From Woeseia sp. (GTDB lineage: Bacteria; Pseudomonadota; Gammaproteobacteria; Steroidobacterales; Woeseiaceae), in the NCBI GenBank assembly GCA_003229095.1, contig QIHS01000484.1:1-7428 (forward strand): DNA of 7,428 nucleotides. The letters run 5' to 3'. The notes beneath the pieces are model-generated. The model saw only the letters and a list, made by a program, of their open reading frames with translations. It was not told the DNA's origin and ran no database searches. How positions within the stretch are numbered: the first letter of the stretch is position 1; every line of letters starts with the position of its first letter. Shown here one piece after another: positions 1-5,892 of this stretch. A program made the translations under genes and the position numbers.

Positions 1-69
1 ACTGGCCGACGGGCGTGTGCGTACGGGGATCTGGTCAGCCGATATTCGGGTGACCTTGTCTTTATTCAC
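1..69 (-). CDS. feoB: Probable 5' end of feoB (ferrous iron transporter B), cut by the window edge
   Basis: A frame opens at a GTG (69-67) inside the last codons of feoA and runs without a stop to the window edge, giving 23 residues that begin VNKDKVTRISADQIPV. This is the position where feoB, the GTPase-permease for Fe(II), normally follows feoA, and an 8-base overlap with the feoA stop fits translational coupling. The G-domain motif GNPNxGKT that would prove the call is not reached, so the identity rests on position alone. The start is uncertain: FeoB proteins often begin close to the P-loop, so a later start outside the window is possible. Confidence 0.42.
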   Translation of the reverse strand, partial: MNKDKVTRISADQIPVRTRPSAS

Positions 70-295
70 CTTTCCGGAGAGATACGGCAAACTCCTGTGC
101 CTGTTCACGGCGCAGGGATATCGCATTGCCGTACATGCGCAACTCCAGCGGGTCACCACCAATCGCCGCGCTGGCAAGTTCGACTTCGGTGCCCTCAACC
201 AGACCCAGAACCATCAGCCGCTGAACATCAGGATCAGAAGCGTTGACGCCATCGATGACGTATTTCTGACCACGTTTGAGCGATGCGAGTGTCAT
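62..295 (-). CDS. feoA: FeoA, ferrous iron transport accessory protein
   Basis: The 77-residue product is a small cytoplasmic SH3-like protein of the FeoA family, which supports the FeoB Fe(II) permease. The family pattern is visible: a start MTLASLKRGQKYVIDGV, a central segment VQRLMVLGLVEGTEVEL, and a closing segment GDPLELRMYGNAISLRREQA, matching the usual 'L..LGL..G..v......GDP..ir..g..laLR..eA' layout. Length is normal for FeoA (about 75-85 residues). ATG at 295 is the only sensible start; a GGGAA at 312-308 lies rather far upstream as a ribosome site. Upstream lies a promoter with a near-perfect Fur box, so iron repression is expected. The probable feoB start overlaps its 3' end. The reading frame is intact. 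Confidence 0.9.
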   Translation of the reverse strand: MTLASLKRGQKYVIDGVNASDPDVQRLMVLGLVEGTEVELASAAIGGDPLELRMYGNAISLRREQAQEFAVSLRKGE

Positions 296-330
296 TCTGT
301 ATAGGTTCCCGGGCGTGACTCTGACTCAGA

Positions 331-358
331 ATTGTACAGAAATGCGAATGATTCGCAA
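331..358 (-). promoter_or_regulatory. Sigma70-type promoter of feoA
   Basis: Read on the minus strand, TTGCGA (358-353, four of six matches to TTGACA) is followed after 16 bases by TACAAT (336-331, five of six matches to TATAAT). Transcription would begin near position 324, leaving a leader of about 30 bases before the feoA ATG at 295. The Fur-box palindrome occupies the spacer and touches the -35 element, which is a typical place for a repressor site. The 129 bases between the kinase stop and feoA hold this promoter and no other gene. Confidence 0.68.
343..357. promoter_or_regulatory. Fur box (iron-responsive operator) before feoA
   Basis: TGCGAATGATTCGCA is a perfect 7-1-7 palindrome centred on base 350. 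It differs from the classical Fur operator core TGAGAATGATTCTCA by one symmetrical substitution per half and keeps the central GAATGATTC. It lies between the -35 and -10 elements of the feoA promoter. Known Fur biology predicts Fe2+-Fur repression of feoAB when iron is plentiful. Assignment to Fur rests on the motif and on the iron gene downstream; a related Fur-family regulator cannot be excluded. Confidence 0.8.
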
Positions 359-424
359 TAGCATCTGGTAGGGTCTTATACTCGGTTCTTCACACGATTT
401 TGCCAGTCCGTGTGCGGGACCGGT

Positions 425-1711
425 CTAAGTGTGCTCGTTGCCATCACCCTGCAGGCGGGTGATGAGCGAACGCAGAAACACTTTGTTGAATCTGAGTTGG
501 CAAGCCTGTGAGACCTGCTCCATCAGGGTCGAGCTGACGCGAAGGATCGTGGTTGGACCGTTCGCAGTAATGGACGCCGTACGCTTGGCACCGCGCACAT
601 AACTGGTCTCACCAAAACAATCGCCGTTGGAAAGCACGCCGATTCTCTTGCCATTAGCCTCAACGTCACATTCGCCCGACACGATGATGTAGAAACGATC
701 ATCCATCTCGCCTTCGCGAACGATATCGTCCTTGTCACCATATTCATGCCAGTCAGAAGCCCGTAATACTTCCCAAATTTCTGCGTGTGAAAACTCGTGG
801 AAGAAAGTTAGCGTCCGCAACAAGTCGAAGTGTTCCTGATTGTCGAGGCTATCGTATTTGGTGCGCAGGTCCTGGTAGACACGCGTCAGGTCAGCAGCGA
901 GGGCATTGCCACTGGCACAACGCTTGGCCTTGTCTTTCTGCATCGTCATGGCAACGACCTGTTCGAGTTCTTCGGACAGGTCATCGCGATAGGTATGAAT
1001 CGGCGGCGGTGTTGGGAGTTTGGACAGGTTGTCGGCTCGAAATGGCCGGAAACCGGTCAGTAACTCATAAAGCACCGCGCCCAGCGAGTAAATGTCCGAC
1101 GAAGAGGTCAGGTCTTCCGACTGCACCTGCTCCGGAGACATATAGCTGGGTGAACCGGCAATACCTTCAATTCGTGAGATATCGGCATCGGCGCAAATAG
1201 CAATCCCGAAGTCGATGATTCGAACGTCATTGTCAATCGTCAGCATGACATTGCTGGGTTTTATGTCTCGGTGAATGACGCCGCGCCCGTGCGAGTAGTG
1301 CAATGCCTTGGCGCATTTGTAAATGATCTCTACCACATCGTCGACGCGCAGAAGATTGTCCGGGCGACAATATGCAGATAAAGTTCGCGCGCCCTGAACG
1401 TGCTCGGTGACAACGTAATATTTTCCGTCTTCTTCGCCGGCATCGTAAATCGGCATGATGTTCGGATGCTGCAGCATGCCAACCATGTGCGCTTCGTTAA
1501 AAAACATCTTGCGGGCAACGCGAGCGCGATCGGCATCCTCGTCTTCCTCAATATTGTAAACCTTGATGGCGACGTCGCGACGATAGTAGGGATCGTGAGA
1601 CAGGTAGACGGTACCCGTACTGCCTTTACCGACTTTATTGATGATGACGTATTTGCCGATCTTATTGAGGACATCGGTTCCCCGATGAATTTCACTGACA
1701 TTCCGTGCCAC
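425..1711 (-). CDS. Hanks-type Ser/Thr protein kinase with C-terminal cyclic-nucleotide-binding domain
   Basis: The 428-residue soluble protein has no signal peptide or membrane segment. Residues about 20-280 form a eukaryotic-like kinase domain: glycine loop GKGSTGTV (28-35), VAIK lysine 50, an alpha-C glutamate near 73, HRDIKPSN (147-154, catalytic Asp149), DFG (167-169) and SPE (192-194). All catalytic residues are present, so an active kinase is expected. Residues about 295-405 form a cNMP-binding domain with FYIIVSGE (340-347) and a phosphate-binding cassette FGE...KRTA (Glu368 and Arg377, nine apart as in PKA regulatory subunits). The GTG start at 1711 is supported by a strong ribosome site; no better start lies nearby. 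Oddity: NLSKL (229-232) runs straight into PTPPPIH, about six residues shorter than the alpha-G region of relatives, suggesting an in-frame deletion of about 18 bases. It lies 34 bases after pgpA. The ligand and phosphorylation targets are unknown. Confidence 0.9.
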   Translation of the reverse strand: MARNVSEIHRGTDVLNKIGKYVIINKVGKGSTGTVYLSHDPYYRRDVAIKVYNIEEDEDADRARVARKMFFNEAHMVGMLQHPNIMPIYDAGEEDGKYYVVTEHVQGARTLSAYCRPDNLLRVDDVVEIIYKCAKALHYSHGRGVIHRDIKPSNVMLTIDNDVRIIDFGIAICADADISRIEGIAGSPSYMSPEQVQSEDLTSSSDIYSLGAVLYELLTGFRPFRADNLSKLPTPPPIHTYRDDLSEELEQVVAMTMQKDKAKRCASGNALAADLTRVYQDLRTKYDSLDNQEHFDLLRTLTFFHEFSHAEIWEVLRASDWHEYGDKDDIVREGEMDDRFYIIVSGECDVEANGKRIGVLSNGDCFGETSYVRGAKRTASITANGPTTILRVSSTLMEQVSQACQLRFNKVFLRSLITRLQGDGNEHT

Positions 1712-1717
1712 TTTTTA

Positions 1718-1725
1718 CTTCCCTT
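1718..1725 (-). promoter_or_regulatory. Ribosome-binding site deciding the GTG start of the kinase
   Basis: AAGGGAAG (minus strand, 1725-1718) stands six bases before the GTG at 1711-1709. It is the clearest Shine-Dalgarno sequence in the window and supports GTG 1711 as the true start. The genes upstream in the cluster show only weak sites and rely on coupling, so the kinase looks independently translated. Confidence 0.7.
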
Positions 1726-1729
1726 TTTC

Positions 1730-1771
1730 GATCAATACGACCCGATCAATTTGACCCGATCAATATGGCTC
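1730..1771. repeat. Three-copy imperfect 14-base tandem repeat at the pgpA-kinase junction
   Basis: On the plus strand, GATCAATACGACCC (1730-1743), GATCAATTTGACCC (1744-1757) and GATCAATATGGCTC (1758-1771) follow one another without gaps. The first two copies differ at two bases; the third shares GATCAAT and then diverges. Each copy begins with a GATC, and TTGACCCGATCAA across copies two and three forms an inverted repeat. The array covers the last codons of pgpA in its restored frame and most of the leader of the kinase gene. It may be slippage DNA at a gene end or a regulator site; nothing in the sequence decides this. Confidence 0.75.
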
Positions 1772-2224
1772 CGAAATGCAATAAAATAATGGCATACAGA
1801 GCAGCTACGAGGTCATCCAGCATAATTCCCGTGCCTCCGGCCAGTCTGTGATCCAGGTCGCGAATCGGCCACAGATATCAAACAGCCTGAAAAGCCCGAA
1901 CGCCAAGGCCCAGAAAGCTATCTGGGGTGGCACTACCAGCAATGTTATGTACATCCCCGTAATTTCGTCCCAGACGATGCCAGGGTGATCATGGGCTTTC
2001 AGCCGCCTGGCACTCTCGCCGCAGATCCATACGCCTGAGATCACCAGCGCCGCAGCAACTGCAAGCCGCCACTCAGGCGACAAAGGCAGAGTGAGCCAGG
2101 CCAGCAGCACGCCAGGCAGCGAACCCACCGTGCCCGGTGCCTTAGGCGCGAGCCCCGTGCCAAAGCCGAACGCCAGCCAATGGACCGGATCTTTGCTCAC
2201 CTGCTTCCACAAACTCACGCTCAT
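1746..2224 (-). pseudogene. pgpA: pgpA, phosphatidylglycerophosphatase A, frame-broken near 1872
   Basis: PgpA is an inner-membrane enzyme that removes phosphate from phosphatidylglycerophosphate to give phosphatidylglycerol. Frame one (2224-1805, 139 residues) shows DPVHWLAFGFGTGLAPKAPG, GIVWDEITG and LFRLFDI, all family signatures, with hydrophobic segments between them. After LFRLFDIC it runs into a non-homologous tail and stops at 1805. The proper C-terminus lies in another frame from 1871 to the TGA at 1748-1746: WPIRDLDHRLAGGTGIMLDD followed by a final membrane helix. The conserved Lys-Pro of the KPWPI motif is absent, indicating a loss of about 7 bases. Adding them back gives 486 bases and a 161-residue protein, normal for PgpA. 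The ATG at 2224 overlaps the thiL stop (TGATG); a TTG at 2227 is less likely. As written, the product lacks its last helix. Confidence 0.85.
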
Positions 2225-3174
2225 CAAAAGTGCCTGTAGCCGTCTGACTGGTAATCGAAATGTATTCCCGCACTGGTGAGATTCAGACCGTCGCCGTCTC
2301 CAACCTGTCCGATACGCGTCACTGCGACACCGAAACCGGCAACGATCGCCTGAATTTTCTCATCGCTCAAATCGGACGTGAAACACAATTCGTAGTCGTC
2401 GCCACCACCGAGTGCGAATTGTAATGCGGCATCGTGGGACATCGATCGTGTCAGTTGCGTTGACAACGGTAGCTGATCCAGTTCAATGCTGCCTGACACC
2501 GTGCTTGCGGATAACAGTTTTCCGATATCGGCATACAGGCCATCTGACAAATCGATCGCTGCATGGGCAACTGTTGCAACCGCCTGGCCGATTTCCGGTC
2601 GGGCGGCGGGTCTTGCGAAACGACTCACCAGATAGTCCGCGTCGCTGTTCCTCTCGTCTCCTTCCTGCAGGATCGATAAACCGGCCGCCGCATCTCCCGG
2701 CGTGCCCGTTACGTAGATCGCGTCGCCGGCACGGGCACCGCTGCGCAGCAGAGCCTGCCCGGACTTAACTTCACCATTCATTTGTATTGTGATGACCAGT
2801 TGATCACCACGCGTCGTATCCCCGCCTGTCAGGGTGACACCGTATTCGTCAGCCGCGGCAAAGAGGCCAGATGCGAATGCGCCAAGCCAGGCAGAACTGC
2901 TTTCGGTCAGGGTGAGCGCCAGCGTCATCCACGTCGGCTTGCCACCCATCGCCGCGATATCTGACACATTGACAGCAACAGCGCGATAGCCTGCGTCGGC
3001 GGCATCGAGTGATATCGGAAAATGGACGCCTGCAACCAGCGTATCGATGACGCTCACAAGATCGAGGCCGGGTAAGGGCCGCAGCACGGCACCATCGTCA
3101 CCTACCCCGGTGATGACACGCGTGTCTATCGACGGTCGATCAAAATACTCGCGAATGATTTCGAACTCGTCCAC
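2224..3174 (-). CDS. thiL: ThiL, thiamine-monophosphate kinase
   Basis: ThiL phosphorylates thiamine monophosphate to thiamine pyrophosphate with ATP, the last step of cofactor synthesis, in the cytoplasm. The 316-residue product has the family's AIR-synthase-like layout: GVGDDGAVL (23-31) with the metal-binding Asp pair, VIDTLVAGVHFP (42-53), NVSDIAAMGGKP (69-80), TGGDTTRGD (116-124), RSGARAGDAIYVTG (144-157), IDLSDGLYADIG (207-218) and GGGDDYELCF (256-265). Length agrees with the family (about 320-330). I chose the GTG at 3174, one base after the nusB stop; the longer frame from 3273 would overlap nusB by 98 bases and its N-terminus is not ThiL-like. The frame is intact, and its TGA shares one base with the pgpA ATG, so coupled translation is likely. 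Confidence 0.93.
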   Translation of the reverse strand: MDEFEIIREYFDRPSIDTRVITGVGDDGAVLRPLPGLDLVSVIDTLVAGVHFPISLDAADAGYRAVAVNVSDIAAMGGKPTWMTLALTLTESSSAWLGAFASGLFAAADEYGVTLTGGDTTRGDQLVITIQMNGEVKSGQALLRSGARAGDAIYVTGTPGDAAAGLSILQEGDERNSDADYLVSRFARPAARPEIGQAVATVAHAAIDLSDGLYADIGKLLSASTVSGSIELDQLPLSTQLTRSMSHDAALQFALGGGDDYELCFTSDLSDEKIQAIVAGFGVAVTRIGQVGDGDGLNLTSAGIHFDYQSDGYRHF

Positions 3175-3175
3175 T

Positions 3176-3604
3176 TCACGATTCCGGCCGCAACTTCTTC
3201 GATGCGCGGTCGAGCAAGGCGTTAATGTACTTGTGACCGTCCACAGCACCAAATCGTTTGGCCAGATTGACACACTCGTTGATCACAACTTTGAACGGGA
3301 CGTCAGGTCGGGACTTCAACTCGTAGAAACCCAGCAAGAGTATGCCTCGCTCAACCGGGTCGAGCTGTGCGATCGGGCGGTCAGCAAGTTCGTCGATGTT
3401 GCTCTCGAGCGCGTCGAGACCGGTGCAAATATCTCGTAGTGCCTCATCAAAGTACTTCTGGTCGACCCGCTCGTAATCCGGACGCCCGTGAAACTGGGAC
3501 ACAAGCTCTGCCAAGTCATGTTCTGCAATCTGCATTTGATAGAGGGCCTGCACAATAAGATCGCGTGCGCGGCTGCGGGCGCCTTTTGAATCTGGTTTGG
3601 TCAT
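3176..3604 (-). CDS. nusB: NusB, transcription antitermination factor
   Basis: NusB is an all-helical RNA-binding protein that, with S10 (NusE), binds boxA RNA and keeps RNA polymerase going through rRNA operons. The 142-residue product matches the family in length (E. coli 139). It shows the N-terminal SRARDLIVQALYQMQIA, the central DRPIAQLDPVERGILLLGFYEL, and the C-terminal PFKVVINECVNLAKRFGAVDGHKYINALLD, which is the family hallmark. ATG 3604 stands 15 bases after the ribH stop with only a weak AAGAAA ribosome site. The thiL GTG follows its stop by one base. The nusB-thiL-pgpA order after ribH is common in gammaproteobacteria. Confidence 0.95.
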   Translation of the reverse strand: MTKPDSKGARSRARDLIVQALYQMQIAEHDLAELVSQFHGRPDYERVDQKYFDEALRDICTGLDALESNIDELADRPIAQLDPVERGILLLGFYELKSRPDVPFKVVINECVNLAKRFGAVDGHKYINALLDRASKKLRPES

Positions 3605-3619
3605 GTTGGGCGTTTCTTG

Positions 3620-4099
3620 CTAATCCAACTGACGAATGAGGCTGATCATTTCAATGACAGCAAGCGCTGCTTCCTCACCCTTGTTGCCGGCTTTCGTGCC
3701 CGCCCGCTCGATCGCCTGTTCGATGGTGTCGGTTGTCAGCACACCCATGCCAACGGGTATGCCATGCGTTTTGGCCGATGCAGCCACGCCACGCATGCAT
3801 TCGCCCGCGACAAAATCGAAATGCGGTGTCGCACCACGGATGACTGCCCCAAGCGCGACAATGCCGTCTGCACGTCGAGCGGCAGCCACTTTCTCCACCG
3901 CCAGCGGCAATTCATGGGCACCCGGAACACGAATAATCTCTATGGCAGAATCGTTCGCACCGTGGCGACGCAGGCAATGCACAGCGCCTTTGAGAAGCGA
4001 CTCAACGACGAATTCGTTAAATCGTGACACGACAATGGCAATGCGCATGTCACGAGCATTCAATTCACCTTCAGTTGTCTTAATCTTAATATTGTCCAT
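3620..4099 (-). CDS. ribH: RibH, 6,7-dimethyl-8-ribityllumazine synthase
   Basis: RibH condenses 3,4-dihydroxy-2-butanone 4-phosphate from RibB with 5-amino-6-ribitylamino-uracil to form lumazine, the substrate of riboflavin synthase. The 159-residue product matches the family. Visible motifs are VVSRFNEF (23-30), RVPGAHELPLA (57-67), LGAVIRGATPHFDFVAGE (83-100) containing the catalytic His93, and GNKGEEAA near the end (138-145). These are the substrate-binding residues of the icosahedral or pentameric enzyme. Its ATG follows the ribB TGA directly (TGA-ATG, no gap), so translation is probably coupled. The frame is complete. Confidence 0.96.
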   Translation of the reverse strand: MDNIKIKTTEGELNARDMRIAIVVSRFNEFVVESLLKGAVHCLRRHGANDSAIEIIRVPGAHELPLAVEKVAAARRADGIVALGAVIRGATPHFDFVAGECMRGVAASAKTHGIPVGMGVLTTDTIEQAIERAGTKAGNKGEEAALAVIEMISLIRQLD

Positions 4100-5245
4100 T
4101 CAACGCTCGACGTATTCAGTAATTTCAAGATCGAAACCGGAGATACCATACATCTGTTTGGGTGCTGACAATACCCGCATCTTCTGCACGCCCAGGTCTC
4201 TGAGGATCTGCGCACCAACCCCGTAAGTGCGCAACACCGAGTCTCCGTCACGACGCTTCTTGAGGTCGTCCTTGTTCTTTGCCAGGCCATCGACCGTTTC
4301 CATCAGGTCGCGAGAGGATTCCTGCTCGCGAAGAATAACGATGACGCCGGAATCTTCCTGTGCGATTCGCTCGATCGCGCTGCTTAACGGCCAACCCAGA
4401 CCGGGACTGCGGATGCCAAGCGCGTCTCCCAAAGTATCCTGAATGTGCACTCGCACCAGCGGGTCGCCACTTGCAGTAACGTCACCTTTGACCAGCGCTA
4501 TGTGCACTGCGTGGTTCACATGGTCGTCAAAACAAACCATGGTAAAACTACCATGCTCCGTGTCGACGGTTTGCTCGGCAATGCGCTCGACATTGCGTTC
4601 TTTCTCAAGCCGGTAAGCGATGAGGTCGGCAATGGTGCCAATGCGGATGCCATGGTCACGCGAGAATTTTTCGAGATCAGGGCGGCGCGCCATGCTGCCA
4701 TCCTCGTTCAGAATCTCGACAATCGTCGCCGCAGGCTCAAGGCCGGCCAGTCTCGCCAGGTCGCAACCCGCTTCTGTGTGTCCTGCCCGGGTCAGAACTC
4801 CACCCGGCTGCGCCATCACCGGAAATATGTGACCGGGCTGCTTCAGGTGCTCCGGCTTTGCATCCGCCGCGACTGCAACCTGCACTGTCCGCGCTCTGTC
4901 GTGTGCGGATATGCCGGTCGTTATGCCCTCCGCCGCTTCAATTGAAATTGTGAAATTCGTCGCGTGTCGCTGGTCCGTGTCTGCAACCATCAATGGCAAT
5001 CTCAATTGCCCGCAGCGTTCGCGGGAAATCGTCAGGCAAATCAGACCACGTCCGTAGCGCGCCATGTAGTTGATGTCTTCAGGCCGCACGCTTTCCGCTG
5101 CCATCAGCAAATCGCCCTCGTTCTCGCGATTTTCGTCATCCACCATGATGACCATCTTGCCATCTCGAATATCCGCGATTATTTCTTCGATATCACTGAA
5201 CGCGGACTGCGCCGCGCCTGGATGAATTGTTGTATTTTCAGACAT
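4100..5245 (-). CDS. ribB: RibB fused to a degenerate GTP cyclohydrolase II domain (RibBX type)
   Basis: Residues about 17-214 are 3,4-dihydroxy-2-butanone 4-phosphate synthase, which turns ribulose 5-phosphate into the four-carbon unit for RibH. Its acidic signature DDENRENEGD (36-45) and the RAGHTEAGCDLARLAG segment (153-168) are intact. Residues about 215-381 align by position with GTP cyclohydrolase II, but where the active enzyme has the zinc ligands in HSECLTGD...RCDCG this protein reads HIQDTLGDALGIRSPG, and no cysteine occurs after Cys238. GCHII activity is therefore not expected. This is the hybrid known in Proteobacteria as RibBX and often mis-annotated as bifunctional RibBA. The end YGVGAQILRDLGVQKMRVLS is typical. 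Length (381) is normal. The ATG overlaps the end of ribE by 8 bases, with AAGG just before it. Confidence 0.92.
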   Translation of the reverse strand: MSENTTIHPGAAQSAFSDIEEIIADIRDGKMVIMVDDENRENEGDLLMAAESVRPEDINYMARYGRGLICLTISRERCGQLRLPLMVADTDQRHATNFTISIEAAEGITTGISAHDRARTVQVAVAADAKPEHLKQPGHIFPVMAQPGGVLTRAGHTEAGCDLARLAGLEPAATIVEILNEDGSMARRPDLEKFSRDHGIRIGTIADLIAYRLEKERNVERIAEQTVDTEHGSFTMVCFDDHVNHAVHIALVKGDVTASGDPLVRVHIQDTLGDALGIRSPGLGWPLSSAIERIAQEDSGVIVILREQESSRDLMETVDGLAKNKDDLKKRRDGDSVLRTYGVGAQILRDLGVQKMRVLSAPKQMYGISGFDLEITEYVER

Positions 5246-5869
5246 AGCCTTGTGCTCTCAGGAATTCTTTCGTAATGCCGGAATCGTCACGCCCGATGAG
5301 TAAATTCTCGAGGTAACGCGCCAGCAAATCAACTTCGATGTTGACCATCGTGCCCACCCGGTAGGCACCGATGATCGTCACATCAACTGTATGTGGAATG
5401 ATATTGACCTCGAAGGTCGCATCCGATACCGCATTTACGGTAAGACTGACCCCGTCAACCCTTTCTTCGCAATGTAACGTCGGAATTCTACCGGCACTTC
5501 GATCTCGAGTTTGACCGAGCCTCCTTTCGCCGCGCGAGCCCGGATCGTTCCTGTGCAATCTGTATGTCCGCTGACAAGGTGCCCGCCAAGCCGTTCGCCC
5601 AGGCACAGTGCGGGTTCAAGATTGACGGAACTGCCCCGTTGCAGATCTTTGAGCGTTGTTACGGCCAGCGTTTCGGCCGAAACATCCGCCACAAAACCGT
5701 CATCCATCAACTCTACTGCGGTCAGGCACACACCATTGACCGAGATACTCTCACCGATTTCAAAGTCACTCCATGACATACCAGCGGCCATGATGGTCAT
5801 GCGCAGGTCCCCGCTCTGCCGCGCTATCTGTCCTATTTCGCCACGCGTTTTGATGATGCCAGTAAACAT
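5238..5869 (-). pseudogene. ribE: ribE, riboflavin synthase alpha subunit, frame-broken near 5460
   Basis: Riboflavin synthase dismutates two lumazine molecules into riboflavin. Frame one from ATG 5869 to 5435 (144 residues) shows the hallmark start MFTGIIKTRGEI, the first barrel with ISVNGVCLTA, and the GGHLVSGHTD segment, reaching FRRYIAKKG before going out of frame. The second frame resumes at VDGVSLTVNAV (from 5459) and ends NLLIGRDDSGITKEFLRAQGYV with a stop at 5238. The family has a short linker (such as SIT or SIC) between EKG and VDGVSLT; here it is missing with one further base, a loss of about 10 bases. Restoring it gives 642 bases and 213 residues, the usual family length. ATG 5869 is preferred over 5986, which lies inside ribD and gives an unrelated leader. 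As written, the second barrel is truncated. Symbol usage varies (ribC in E. coli). Confidence 0.88.
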
Positions 5870-5892
5870 GAGAGAGTTACTATTCCGGTCAA

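Noticed and set aside
391..414. Inverted repeat CACACG...CGTGTG after the kinase gene as a rho-independent terminator
   Set aside because: The stem is six pairs with a 12-base loop and is not followed by a T-run on the minus strand, so termination is not supported.
1752..1764. TTGACCCGATCAA as an FNR box
   Set aside because: The FNR consensus is TTGAT-N4-ATCAA; this site keeps only TTGA and TCAA arms with a different spacing and is explained by the tandem repeat.
3175..3273. Longer N-terminus for thiL starting at 3273
   Set aside because: The added 33 residues lie antisense-free but fully inside nusB in another frame and do not resemble ThiL; the GTG at 3174 right after the nusB stop gives the expected family N-terminus.
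3636..4226. A 196-codon open frame on the plus strand opposite ribH and ribB
   Set aside because: It is antisense to two complete conserved enzymes, has no recognisable motif and no ribosome site; it arises from codon usage of the real genes. The other plus-strand frames (for example 787-1200, 4445-4945, 6139-6675) are rejected for the same reason.
5435..5470. Programmed ribosomal frameshifting or bypassing as an explanation of the ribE, ribD and pgpA breaks
   Set aside because: Codons of conserved motifs are absent from the DNA, so shifting frames would not restore the normal proteins, and no slippery heptamer with a following pseudoknot is apparent.
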